Source of the DNA: Pseudomonas sp.
GTDB lineage: Bacteria; Pseudomonadota; Gammaproteobacteria; Pseudomonadales; Pseudomonadaceae
Length of the DNA stretch: 8,315 nt
Assembly: GCA_003488145.1 (NCBI GenBank)
Contig: DNMQ01000366.1
Coordinates: 1 to 8,315 of the forward strand
Direction of reading: 5' to 3'
In this document: piece by piece, positions 1 through 7,557 of the stretch
How positions within the stretch are numbered: the stretch's first letter is position 1
How the letters are laid out: each line of letters starts with the position of its first letter
Position numbers and translations under genes: made by a program
Notes under the pieces: generated by a model
Seen by the model: the letters and a program-made list of their open reading frames with translations, nothing else
Databases searched by the model: none
Told to the model about the DNA's origin: nothing

Positions 1-59
1 CCGCCCAGTTGCAGAAAGCGACCCAGTGCCGAAGCCGACGGACGAGAGAATCGAGACAT
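1..59 (-). CDS. Possible 5' end of a leftward gene (partial, unidentified)
   Basis: Reading leftward from an ATG at 59, the frame stays open to the window edge and gives about 19 complete residues: Met-Ser-Arg-Phe-Ser-Arg-Pro, then a small-residue stretch, then GRFLQLGG. The basic start followed by a helix-like segment is plausible for a real N-terminus, and a leftward gene would explain why the next gene starts so far away at 494. No convincing Shine-Dalgarno sequence lies upstream of the ATG, and the piece is too short to assign to a family. It could equally be chance, or the gene could start elsewhere. Confidence 0.3.
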   Translation of the reverse strand, partial: MSRFSRPSASALGRFLQLG

Positions 60-85
60 GCAGGCGACCCGCGAAGGCAAAGGCT

Positions 86-112
86 GATCATGGGGCAGCC
101 CGGCCCATGATC
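86..112. repeat. Perfect 9-bp inverted repeat, possible operator
   Basis: GATCATGGG at 86-94 is answered exactly by CCCATGATC at 104-112, with a 9-bp GC-rich spacer. There is no T-tract on either side, so it is not an obvious intrinsic terminator. The arm centres are 18 bp apart, close to two helical turns, which suits binding of a dimeric regulator. It lies just upstream of the possible leftward gene. The function is inferred. Confidence 0.45.
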
Positions 113-213
113 CAAGGTTCAATGGTTGCAGTCTGTTGCGCAGCGGAGGGGTTCGAAGTAGCTCAAGGGCAACGAGCGAAGCGGCCGGGGGGACCGCGCA
201 GCAGATGGTCGCG

Positions 214-238
214 CCGCCTGCAGAGCGCGCTGCAGCGG
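214..238 (+). repeat. Hairpin with paired CTGCAG boxes
   Basis: CTGCAG at 218-223 and again at 230-235 flank a six-base AGCGCG loop. CCG at 214-216 and CGG at 236-238 extend the stem past one bulged C. Each CTGCAG is itself palindromic, so this is both a direct and an inverted repeat. No T-tract follows. It could fold in a long KaiC leader transcript or be a protein binding site. Confidence 0.3.
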
Positions 239-260
239 AGGTGCCGAGCACACTCATGCG

Positions 261-287
261 GAACGGGCAGGCGGCTGGCGAGTCGGA
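261..287 (+). promoter_or_regulatory. Weak ECF-sigma-like promoter match
   Basis: GAACGG at 261-266, 16 bp, then TCGGA at 283-287. This resembles the AlgU/RpoE pattern GAACTT-16/17-TCTGA, with two mismatches in the first box and one in the second. Transcription would start near 293, leaving about a 200-base leader before the KaiC start at 494. Matches of this quality occur by chance in GC-rich DNA, so this is only a candidate. Confidence 0.2.
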
Positions 288-462
288 TTAAATGACTGCG
301 CCCCTCGAACGTCGACCGCCAAACGCGCAATTTTCGGCACATCAGAAGCGCATCAGGCGACGATTCGAGCGGCATTCAGCCCGACCTGCCCACCAGGCGA
401 GAAACGGGCCTGTTCCCCTCCGCCTCCGTCCTGATATGGACATGCAGGAGTGGGAACGAAGC

Positions 463-487
463 ACGCAGCGGCGCCTGCGTTAAGGAG
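463..487 (+). promoter_or_regulatory. Stem next to a strong ribosome binding site for the KaiC-like gene
   Basis: ACGCAG at 463-468 pairs with CTGCGT at 475-480 across a six-base loop, and the sequence continues directly into the Shine-Dalgarno element AAGGAG at 482-487, six bases before the ATG at 494. The ribosome binding site fixes the start codon. The stem ends one base before it, so folding or protein binding here could affect translation. The effect on translation is inference. Confidence 0.5.
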
Positions 488-493
488 AACGGA

Positions 494-2003
494 ATGACCG
501 ATTTCACTAATCTTTCCTTCCAACCAGACGATGAACCCTCTCGCATTTCCACTGGCAGCGAGGGGCTGGATGACATTCTCGGCGGCGGCCTCGATCCCAA
601 CCGCATGTACCTGTACGAAGGTAGCCCGGGCTCGGGCAAGACCACCATTGCGCTGCAGTTCCTGCTCGAAGGGGTCCGCCAGGGCGAGCGCGTTCTCTAT
701 GTAACCCTCTCGGAAACCAAGGACGAACTGGAGCTGGTCGCCAAGCGGCACGGCTGGTCCCTCGACGGTATCGATGTATTCGAGCTGGTCACGCCGGAAA
801 CCAGCCTGGACCCGGACCTCGAACTGACGGTGCTGCACCCCGTGGAGATGGAGCTGAGTGAAACCACGCAGCAGGTGTTCGATCGGGTCACCGAAACCAA
901 TCCGAGTCGCGTGATCTTCGACAGCCTCTCGGAAATGCGCCTGCTGGCGCAAAGCCCTCTGCGCTACCGCCGGCAGGTGTTGGCGCTCAAGCATTTCTTC
1001 ACCACCCGCAACTGCACAGTGATCCTGCTCGACGACCAGACTTCGGAAGTGGGCGACCTGCAACTGCATTCCATCTCCCACGGCGTGGTCATGCTGGAGC
1101 AGGTGGCAATCGACTACGGTGCCGAGCGCAGGCGTCTGCGAGTGATCAAAATGCGTGGCATCCAGTTTCGCGGCGGCTACCACGACTTCGCCATCCGCAA
1201 GGGCGGCCTGCGCATCTATCCCCGGCTCATCGCCGCCGAGCACCACTCGTCCTTCTCCGGTGAGCTGGCCTCGTCCGGTAATCCGGCACTGGACAAGATG
1301 CTGGGTGGCGGCCTGGAACGCGGCACCAATGCGCTGCTGGTCGGCGCTGCCGGCGTGGGCAAATCCTCGCTGGCCTTGAGCTATGCGGTCGCGGCGTGCA
1401 AACGCGGCGAGCAGGTCGCCTTCTTCGTCTTTGACGAAAACATCGCCACGCTGCTGGCGCGCGGGCGGGCGCTGGGGCTGCCCATGGAGCCGTGGATCGA
1501 ACAGGGGCTGCTGCATCTGCAACAGGTCGACCCGGCCGAGCTGTCGCCCGGCGAGTTCACCGCCGCGGTCCGCCAGAGCGTAGAGGTGCGGGGGGCCGGT
1601 CTGGTGATTCTGGACAGCCTCAACGGCTATCTGCACGCGATGCCTGATGGCCGATTCCTGATTCTGCAGATGCACGAGCTGTTGAGTTATCTGGGCCAGA
1701 AAGGCGTGATCAGCATCATGGTGCTCGCCCAACATGGCCTGGTCGGCCCAATGGATACGCCTGTGGATATCAGCTATCTCAGCGATGCGGTTATCATGCA
1801 GCGCTACTTCGAGCATGCCGGCGTCGTTCGCCGGGCGTTGTCAGTGGTGAAAAAGCGCAGCGGACGGCATGAAAACACCGTCCGTGAGTACCGCCTCAGT
1901 AGCGCCGGCCTCGAGGTCGGGCCGCCGCTCAGCCACTTCAGCGGCATCCTATCGGGCACACCGGAATACACCGGTGATGCGACTCAGCTACTGACAGACG
2001 AGC

Positions 2004-2020
<17 letters not shown>
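494..2020 (+). CDS. KaiC-family double-domain ATPase
   Basis: A 508-residue cytoplasmic RecA/DnaB-type ATPase of the KaiC family, close to the roughly 519 residues of cyanobacterial KaiC, with two tandem domains. Domain 1 (about 17-250) has Walker A GSPGSGKT at 43-50 and Walker B IFDS at 141-144. Domain 2 (about 255-490) has Walker A GAAGVGKS at 284-291 and Walker B VILD at 371-374. The residues matching KaiC's paired catalytic glutamates are Ser73-Glu74 in domain 1 and Asp314-Glu315 in domain 2. The segment matching KaiC's Ser431-Thr432 autophosphorylation site reads Ser427-Tyr428, by an alignment made from memory. A KaiC-like tail FSGILSGTP occurs at 482-490. No kaiA or kaiB is in the window. 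The last 17 bp overlap a histidine kinase gene, which suggests a signalling partnership. The symbol is withheld because bacterial KaiC paralogues are diverse and a clock role is unproven. Confidence 0.93.
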
Positions 2021-3707
<1,687 letters not shown>

Positions 3708-3716
3708 CCGGTTTAC

Positions 3717-4154
3717 TCAGCGGTTAGAGCCAAAACCAGGCGCATTGCAGTTGAGGTAGGGGCCATCTTCACGCTCTTCACCGACTTTCACGTAAAGCCT
3801 GGCCTCGCGCAGCGTGAGCCGTATGGGCAGCGTCTGAAGCGTATCCTCACCAACCGTAATGCAATTGAACACGGCCTTAAACTCATCGCCCTCGGCGAGC
3901 GCGGTGTTTATTGGACAGGTTCGTTTATCGAACGCCATGCTCTTTTTCGTAACGAATACGGCATTCATGAAGAACGGCTGCTGAAGCTCTGCGCAGTTTC
4001 CTTCCCTTCCCCAGAGCCCGTGGTACTCGGTAGGTATTTCATCCTGTCCGATCAGCTCCCTGCCAACGTCGCCATTGAGTTCAGTCGCCGCCTGTGCGGG
4101 TGGTGTCGCCAGCCAAACCAGCGCCAACACGCATAGAGATCCTTTTAGGTACAT
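3717..4154 (-). CDS. Small exported protein with four mature cysteines, unknown function
   Basis: 145 residues, read leftward. The ATG at 4154 is preferred over an in-frame ATG at 4268 because AGGAAG lies just before it and because the protein then begins with a good signal peptide: Met-Tyr-Leu-Lys, a hydrophobic run and a Pro-Ala-Gln-Ala cleavage motif ending at residue 22. The mature part holds Cys54, Cys80, Cys98 and Cys136, enough for two disulphides, and the motif GLWGREGNC at 46-54, a G-x-W...C pattern common in small periplasmic proteins. It has many acidic residues and no recognisable catalytic motif. I cannot name the family. Its stop lies 9 bp from the stop of the convergent histidine kinase, leaving no room for a separate terminator between them. 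Confidence 0.8.
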   Translation of the reverse strand: MYLKGSLCVLALVWLATPPAQAATELNGDVGRELIGQDEIPTEYHGLWGREGNCAELQQPFFMNAVFVTKKSMAFDKRTCPINTALAEGDEFKAVFNCITVGEDTLQTLPIRLTLREARLYVKVGEEREDGPYLNCNAPGFGSNR

Positions 4155-4230
4155 CCTTGCTTCCTGGTATTGATGATGGGGGCATTCGGTGGTGAGAACC
4201 TGCGTTCCAAGCGCACCTGATGGGCGTTCC

Positions 4231-4258
4231 GTTACAGGAATCCCGACTTGGGCTTCAA
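4231..4258 (-). promoter_or_regulatory. Possible sigma-70 promoter for the small exported protein
   Basis: Read on the minus strand, TTGAAG (4258-4253) and TGTAAC (4236-4231) are separated by 16 bp. Each matches four of six consensus bases. It would place transcription about 70 bases before the ATG at 4154. The match is modest and untested. Confidence 0.28.
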
Positions 4259-4334
4259 GGCCGCACACGCCTGGGCCTGCATGCTACCGTCCATCGCACT
4301 CAGCATCACAATAAACGTGTCGAGGGATGCCGCC

Positions 4335-4955
4335 ATGCAACCGAAAGATCACTGGGAAAAGGTCTATTCCACCAAGGCCGCTGACGAGGTCAGCTGGTTT
4401 CAGGAACACGCCGAGCTGTCGCTGAAACTGATCCGCGATGCGGACGTGCCTTCGACGGCATCGATCATTGACGTGGGCGGCGGTGCCTCGACACTGGTCG
4501 ATGATCTTCTGGCCAACGGTTATCGAAACCTGACAGTACTCGACCTTTCTGCCGCGGCGCTGGCCACGGCCAAGACCAGACTCGGTTCCAACGCGGCGAG
4601 CGTTCGTTGGCTGGAGGCGAATGTCATCGAAGCCGCGCTACCCGAGCGCAGCTTCGATGTATGGCACGACAGAGCAGTCTTTCACTTTCTGACCAGCGAA
4701 GAAGACAGGCATGCCTATGTTCGCCAGGTGCTGCACGCGGTCAAGCCCGGCGGGCTGGTGATAGTGGCCACCTTCGCCGAGGATGGCCCGGAGAAATGCA
4801 GCGGCCTGCCGGTCATGCGCTATGGCGCCAGCGAGCTGCACGCCGAGTTCGGCGAACCCTTTCTGCTGCTCGGCCATGAAAAGGAATCGCACCACACCCC
4901 CGGCGGGATCGAGCAGAAGTTCGTCTACTGCTTCTGCCGCAAACTGGTCCAGTAG
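4335..4955 (+). CDS. Class I SAM-dependent methyltransferase
   Basis: 206 residues with a single Rossmann-type methyltransferase domain. Motif I for S-adenosylmethionine binding is IIDVGGGAS at 44-52, the acidic end of strand 2 is VLDLS at 68-72, strand 4 is FDVWHDRAVFHFL at 107-119, and LHAVKPGG at 133-140 is the usual post-motif turn. The N-terminus HWEKVYSTK...EVSWFQ, followed by SLKLI, is typical of a widespread small bacterial methyltransferase group whose substrates are mostly unknown. The start at 4335 is chosen because GAGGGA at 4322-4327 is well placed and the protein then begins at the conserved HW-x3-Y motif; a longer frame from 4248 adds residues that look non-coding. It is divergent from the exported protein and stands alone. 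It uses some codons rare in its neighbours (AGA, ATA). The substrate cannot be told from sequence. Confidence 0.9.
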   Translation: MQPKDHWEKVYSTKAADEVSWFQEHAELSLKLIRDADVPSTASIIDVGGGASTLVDDLLANGYRNLTVLDLSAAALATAKTRLGSNAASVRWLEANVIEAALPERSFDVWHDRAVFHFLTSEEDRHAYVRQVLHAVKPGGLVIVATFAEDGPEKCSGLPVMRYGASELHAEFGEPFLLLGHEKESHHTPGGIEQKFVYCFCRKLVQ

Positions 4956-5018
4956 CAGGCAGCGCTGACAGCTGATCGCAGCGGCTCCACTGAAATCGCA
5001 CAGCAGCAACTAGCCATA

Positions 5019-5050
5019 GCCGAAGGCGTACCTTCTGGCGAAACCTTTTT
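5019..5050 (+). terminator. First hairpin with T-tract after the methyltransferase
   Basis: GAAGG at 5022-5026 pairs with CCTTC at 5031-5035 around a CGTA loop. GCC at 5019-5021 and GGC at 5037-5039 extend the stem past one bulged T. Five Ts follow at 5046-5050, six bases beyond the stem, which is further than in a classic intrinsic terminator. It probably weakens or ends transcription from the methyltransferase. Confidence 0.4.
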
Positions 5051-5059
5051 CTGCACTTG

Positions 5060-5098
5060 TCCTGGACCCGATTTAAATGATCGTAGCCAGGAGTTTTT
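5060..5098 (+). terminator. Second hairpin with T-tract, likely rho-independent terminator
   Basis: TCCTGG at 5060-5065 pairs with CCAGGA at 5087-5092. Inside, after a 3x3 internal loop, CGAT at 5069-5072 pairs with ATCG at 5080-5083 around an AT-rich loop. Five Ts at 5094-5098 come two bases after the stem. The T-tract is on the plus strand, so it serves the rightward methyltransferase. The leftward Lrp-like gene ends at 5113 and would read into the stem without a T-tract. Confidence 0.5.
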
Positions 5099-5112
5099 CG
5101 CACTAGCAGGAC

Positions 5113-5565
5113 CTAGCCCCGCTCACTCTTGGGTGTGTCCATCACGATGTAGCTTGTGATCGACGACACGTGGGGCAAGGTGCCCAGCACTTCGGTGTGG
5201 AACAACTTGTACGCTTTGATATCTGCAACTTCTACGCGCAACAGATACTCGAGCGCACCAGTGACTGTGTGGAATTCGACCACGTCGGGAGAGGCGGCGA
5301 TAGCACGCTCAAAGGCTCCCAAACTTTCTTTAGTATGGCTGGAAAGCCCAACGGCCACATAGACGACAAAGCCAGCGCCCAGCAGCGCCTTGTCGATCAC
5401 CGCCCGGTAGCCCTTGATAACTCCGCTGCGCTCCAACTCCTGCACGCGTCTGAGGCACGCCGAAGGCGATAAACCGACACGTTCCGCCAGTTTCAGGTTG
5501 GTCTGGCGAGCGTCATCGGAAAGCTCACGCAATATCTTTCTATCAATTCGATCAATTTCGAGCAT
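5113..5565 (-). CDS. Lrp/AsnC-family transcriptional regulator
   Basis: 150 residues, the normal length for the family. The N-terminus IDRIDRKILRELSDDARQTN is the classic start, followed by a helix-turn-helix at about 22-45 (LAERVGLSPSACLRRVQEL) with the family's typical recognition helix. A C-terminal RAM ligand-binding and oligomerisation domain covers about 67-145, including the GALEYLLRV segment. Such proteins bind DNA as dimers to octamers and respond to amino acids. The ATG at 5565 has GGAAG six bases upstream on the minus strand. The gene is divergent from a LysE-type exporter 100 bp away, an arrangement in which the regulator usually controls the exporter and often itself. Codons AGA (residue 9) and ATA (residue 11) are unusual for such a GC-rich genome and are shared with the exporter. 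The ligand is unknown. Confidence 0.93.
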   Translation of the reverse strand: MLEIDRIDRKILRELSDDARQTNLKLAERVGLSPSACLRRVQELERSGVIKGYRAVIDKALLGAGFVVYVAVGLSSHTKESLGAFERAIAASPDVVEFHTVTGALEYLLRVEVADIKAYKLFHTEVLGTLPHVSSITSYIVMDTPKSERG

Positions 5566-5665
5566 TTGTTGCTTCCATATCTAGCAGTGCCGAAATTATG
5601 CAACAACAATTCTCGAGCCGAACAATAAAATTGCAGCACCAATTTCAAAGCGAAGAGTTGTATTG
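5566..5665. promoter_or_regulatory. Shared control region of the Lrp-like regulator and LysE-type exporter
   Basis: A 100-bp divergent intergenic region, clearly richer in A and T than its surroundings. TTGTTGC at 5566-5572 is repeated inversely as GCAACAA at 5600-5606, a candidate operator overlapping the regulator's start region. Rightward, TAAAAT at 5626-5631 is a good -10 box but has no clear -35. Leftward, CATAAT (5600-5595) is a possible -10 box with TTGTTC about 19 bp upstream. AAGAG-type bases at 5653-5657 serve the exporter start at 5666. Binding by the adjacent Lrp-like protein is inferred from family behaviour. Confidence 0.45.
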
Positions 5666-6274
5666 ATGAGCGATCTCGGAGTCCTCCTGCCGTTTCTGAT
5701 GTTTACCATCGTCATGACTGGAACACCCGGCCCCAATAACCTCATGGTGCTCATGTCAGGTGCGCGAGTCGGCGTCTTGAGAACCATGCCGCTTGTTTGC
5801 GGCATCGCGCTTGGCATTGGTTTGCAGCTCGCGATAGTTGGCTCAGGCTTGGGCTCGGCGTTCGAGAGAATCCCGGGCTTCCATACCGCGCTGAGTGTTG
5901 TCGGAGCGGCCTATATTCTTTGGCTCGCGTGGGCAATCGCTAACAGCGGCCCCTTGCAAATGCAGGTAGATCCCAAGCCGCCAATGGGCCTCATAAGTGG
6001 GGCGGCGTTCCAATGGATCAATCCCAAAGCATGGGCACTATCGATAAGCGTGGCCGCAACCTACATCCCGCCTGAAAATCACTTTCTCAACTTATGCATC
6101 GCCGCTGTCATCTTGGCGGCGATATCGGTGCCTTGTGTGGGGGTATGGGCGCTGGGTGGCTTGACGTTCAGGCGCTGGCTGGGAAGGCCGCGGATTGCCT
6201 CGGCATTCAATGTTTCCATGGCTGTAATCCTGGTGGTTGCAACGATGCCGGCGGTTCTGAACCTCTCGATCTAG
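5666..6274 (+). CDS. LysE/RhtB-family amino acid exporter
   Basis: 202 residues, the usual family length, very hydrophobic with about six membrane helices (roughly 5-25, 40-62, 72-92, 108-130, 143-165 and 180-200). The family signature near the N-terminus is TPGPNN at 20-25 and the second conserved loop is FQWINPKAW at 115-123. LysE/RhtB proteins sit in the inner membrane and expel amino acids or related compounds using the proton gradient. The ATG at 5666 is preferred over the adjacent in-frame TTG at 5663. It pairs divergently with an Lrp-like regulator, probably its controller. It uses AGA arginine (39, 68) and several ATA isoleucine codons, uncommon in GC-rich pseudomonads, which hints that the pair arrived by transfer. 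The substrate cannot be predicted. Confidence 0.92.
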   Translation: MSDLGVLLPFLMFTIVMTGTPGPNNLMVLMSGARVGVLRTMPLVCGIALGIGLQLAIVGSGLGSAFERIPGFHTALSVVGAAYILWLAWAIANSGPLQMQVDPKPPMGLISGAAFQWINPKAWALSISVAATYIPPENHFLNLCIAAVILAAISVPCVGVWALGGLTFRRWLGRPRIASAFNVSMAVILVVATMPAVLNLSI

Positions 6275-6284
6275 CGAACATGGG

Positions 6285-6305
6285 CGCAGGCGTGGACCGC
6301 CTGCG
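6285..6305 (+). terminator. Strong hairpin just after the exporter stop
   Basis: CGCAGGCG at 6285-6292 pairs perfectly with CGCCTGCG at 6298-6305 around a five-base TGGAC loop, starting 10 bases after the exporter's stop. The stem is very stable, but GAAAATT follows rather than a T-tract, so it is either a weak terminator or a structure that protects the 3' end of the message. Confidence 0.45.
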
Positions 6306-6330
6306 GAAAATTGCACATCTCGCCACCTCT

Positions 6331-6350
6331 CCAACAATGCCCCAACAATG
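6331..6350 (+). repeat. Two direct copies of CCAACAATG
   Basis: Exact 9-bp copies at 6331-6339 and 6342-6350, 11 bp apart, about one helical turn. They lie inside the spacer and right arm of the TGCACAT/ATGTGCA inverted repeat. Such spacing fits an activator or repressor binding on one face of DNA, but two copies may be chance. Confidence 0.35.
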
Positions 6351-6434
6351 TGCATGCATGCCTATCTGGCCGCCGCCGATATGGTCCCGAGAAAGGAATG
6401 CCGGGCGTTCGCTGATGCACCATTCACGATCACT

Positions 6435-6480
6435 GCGAGCACCGTTTTCTCGCTTTACACGGTGATGCCGAAACGGCATC
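6435..6480 (+). repeat. Overlapping hairpins upstream of the oxygenase
   Basis: GATGCCG at 6464-6470 pairs perfectly with CGGCATC at 6474-6480 around an AAA loop. Just before it, GCGAG (6435-6439) can pair with CTCGC (6449-6453), or CACCG (6440-6444) with CGGTG (6460-6464). The last two exclude each other or the third stem in part, so the leader can form alternative folds. No T-tract follows the final stem. Confidence 0.4.
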
Positions 6481-6576
6481 GGCTTGCTCGATATTCTCTG
6501 CTTCTGCGCACAGCATGACCCGCCAGATACTGCGCTCGCCGACCGCCATTTCGCGTCGGCAGAGCAGGATCGAGCC

Positions 6577-7557
6577 ATGAACCAGTCCCTTTGTGCCCGC
6601 CATCTCGAAGCCACCGCGCTGCCGCTGATCGATATCGCCGGGCTGTTTTCTCCCGACCTTGCCGAGCGCACTGCCGTGGCCGAACGCATCGGCGCGGCCT
6701 GTCGCGAGGTCGGCTTCTTCTGCGTCGCCAACCACGGCGTCGACCCGGCGCTACAACAGGCGGTGTTCGAGCAGGCGCGGGCCTTCTTTTCCCAGCCGGA
6801 AGCAGGCAAGCGTGCGCTGGACAAGGTGTTCTCGAAGGCCAATCGCGGCTATGAGCCGTTGCGCGGTCAGGTGCTGGAAGCCGGTGCGCCGGCCGATCTC
6901 AAGGAAGGCTTCTATATCGGCGAGGAGTTGGCCGAGGACGACCCGCGGGTACTGGCCGGTCGCTTCAACCACGGTGCCAACCAGTGGCCAACCGAGCTTG
7001 CGGACTTTCGCCCGACCATGGAGCACTATCGCGATGCGATGAACGCCCTCGCGGCACGGCTGATGGGCGCCATCGCGCTCTCGCTGCAACTGCCGGAGGA
7101 ACATTTCGCCGGCTTCTGCCGCGACTCCATGAGCACCCTGCGCCTGCTGCATTACCCGCCGCAGCCGACCAACGCCGCGCCCGGCGAGAAGGGCTGTGGC
7201 GCGCATACCGATTTCGGCGGGCTGACGCTGCTTCTGCAGGACGAGAACCCCGGCCTGCAGGTCTGGGATCGTCACAGCAAGAGCTGGATTCACGCAGCGC
7301 CCGTGCCCGGCACCTACGTGGTCAACCTCGGCGACATGATCGCCCGCTGGACCAACGACCAGTACCGTTCGACGCTACACCGGGTGGTCAACATTTCCGG
7401 GCGCGAGCGCTATAGCGTGCCGTTCTTCTTCAGCGGCAACCCGGACCATCTGGTCGAGTGCCTGCCGACCTGCCTCGCGCCGGGTGAAGCCCCTCGCTAT
7501 CCCGCCGTGACGGTGGAAGAGCACCACCGCGAGATGTACCGGAGGACCTATGGCTGA
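6577..7557 (+). CDS. 2-oxoglutarate/Fe(II)-dependent oxygenase, isopenicillin N synthase family
   Basis: 326 residues. The N-terminal domain begins LPLIDIAGLF at about 15-24 and contains the ACREVGFFCVANHGV segment (41-55) typical of non-haem dioxygenases of this family. The C-terminal jelly-roll carries the iron triad His210, Asp212 (in AHTDFGGLTLL) and His268 (STLHRVV), and the 2-oxoglutarate-binding Arg278-x-Ser280 (RYSVPFF). All key residues are present, so the enzyme should be active. Members hydroxylate, desaturate or cyclise small molecules in the cytoplasm; the substrate here is unknown. The ATG at 6577 is chosen because AGGAT at 6566-6570 precedes it and the family start follows soon after. 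The stop overlaps the start of the alpha/beta hydrolase by 8 bp, so the two are probably co-translated. Confidence 0.93.
   Translation: MNQSLCARHLEATALPLIDIAGLFSPDLAERTAVAERIGAACREVGFFCVANHGVDPALQQAVFEQARAFFSQPEAGKRALDKVFSKANRGYEPLRGQVLEAGAPADLKEGFYIGEELAEDDPRVLAGRFNHGANQWPTELADFRPTMEHYRDAMNALAARLMGAIALSLQLPEEHFAGFCRDSMSTLRLLHYPPQPTNAAPGEKGCGAHTDFGGLTLLLQDENPGLQVWDRHSKSWIHAAPVPGTYVVNLGDMIARWTNDQYRSTLHRVVNISGRERYSVPFFFSGNPDHLVECLPTCLAPGEAPRYPAVTVEEHHREMYRRTYG

Larger units (their letters stand above)
60..493. other. Non-coding region upstream of the KaiC-like gene
   Basis: About 430 bp with no credible gene. The short open frames here (for example 26-295 plus and 163-375 minus) encode arginine- and cysteine-rich low-complexity peptides without ribosome binding sites, as expected by chance in GC-rich DNA. 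What it does hold is structure: a perfect inverted repeat at 86-112, a hairpin built on two CTGCAG boxes at 214-238, a weak ECF-type promoter match at 261-287 and a stem directly before the KaiC ribosome binding site at 463-480. It probably carries the promoter of the KaiC/kinase unit and possibly that of a divergent gene on the left. Confidence 0.6.
6275..6576. other. Non-coding gap between exporter and oxygenase
   Basis: About 300 bp without a credible gene; an in-frame extension of the oxygenase to a TTG at 6484 lacks a ribosome binding site and homology-like sequence. It contains a strong hairpin at 6285-6305, two copies of CCAACAATG (6331-6339 and 6342-6350), a 7-bp inverted repeat TGCACAT/ATGTGCA (6312-6318 and 6348-6354), and a run of hairpins at 6435-6480. 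No convincing sigma-70 or sigma-54 promoter was found, though the oxygenase promoter should be here. Confidence 0.55.

Noticed and set aside
26..295. 89-codon plus-strand frame in the left non-coding region
   Set aside because: No ribosome binding site, low-complexity Arg/Ala/Cys-rich product and no domain pattern.
453..481. GGAAC...CGTT match to the alphaproteobacterial general stress promoter
   Set aside because: The spacer is 20 bp instead of 16-17 and the second box merges with the ribosome binding site.
292..483. 63-codon frame ending just before the KaiC ribosome binding site, a possible leader peptide
   Set aside because: The position is tempting, but there is no Shine-Dalgarno sequence before its ATG and the peptide is arginine-rich without a regulatory codon run.
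353..1816. 487-codon open frame on the minus strand opposite the KaiC-like gene
   Set aside because: Its protein is rich in Gln, His, Ala and Arg with no recognisable domain, and it lies wholly antisense to a gene with clear motifs. Long antisense frames are common in GC-rich coding DNA because of codon bias.
4248..4334. 29-residue N-terminal extension of the methyltransferase
   Set aside because: A well placed GAGGGA precedes the ATG at 4335, and the conserved HW motif starts right after it.
6430..6842. Minus-strand frames over the oxygenase start (including 6207-6842)
   Set aside because: They run across the non-coding gap and the oxygenase N-terminus with no motif or ribosome binding site.
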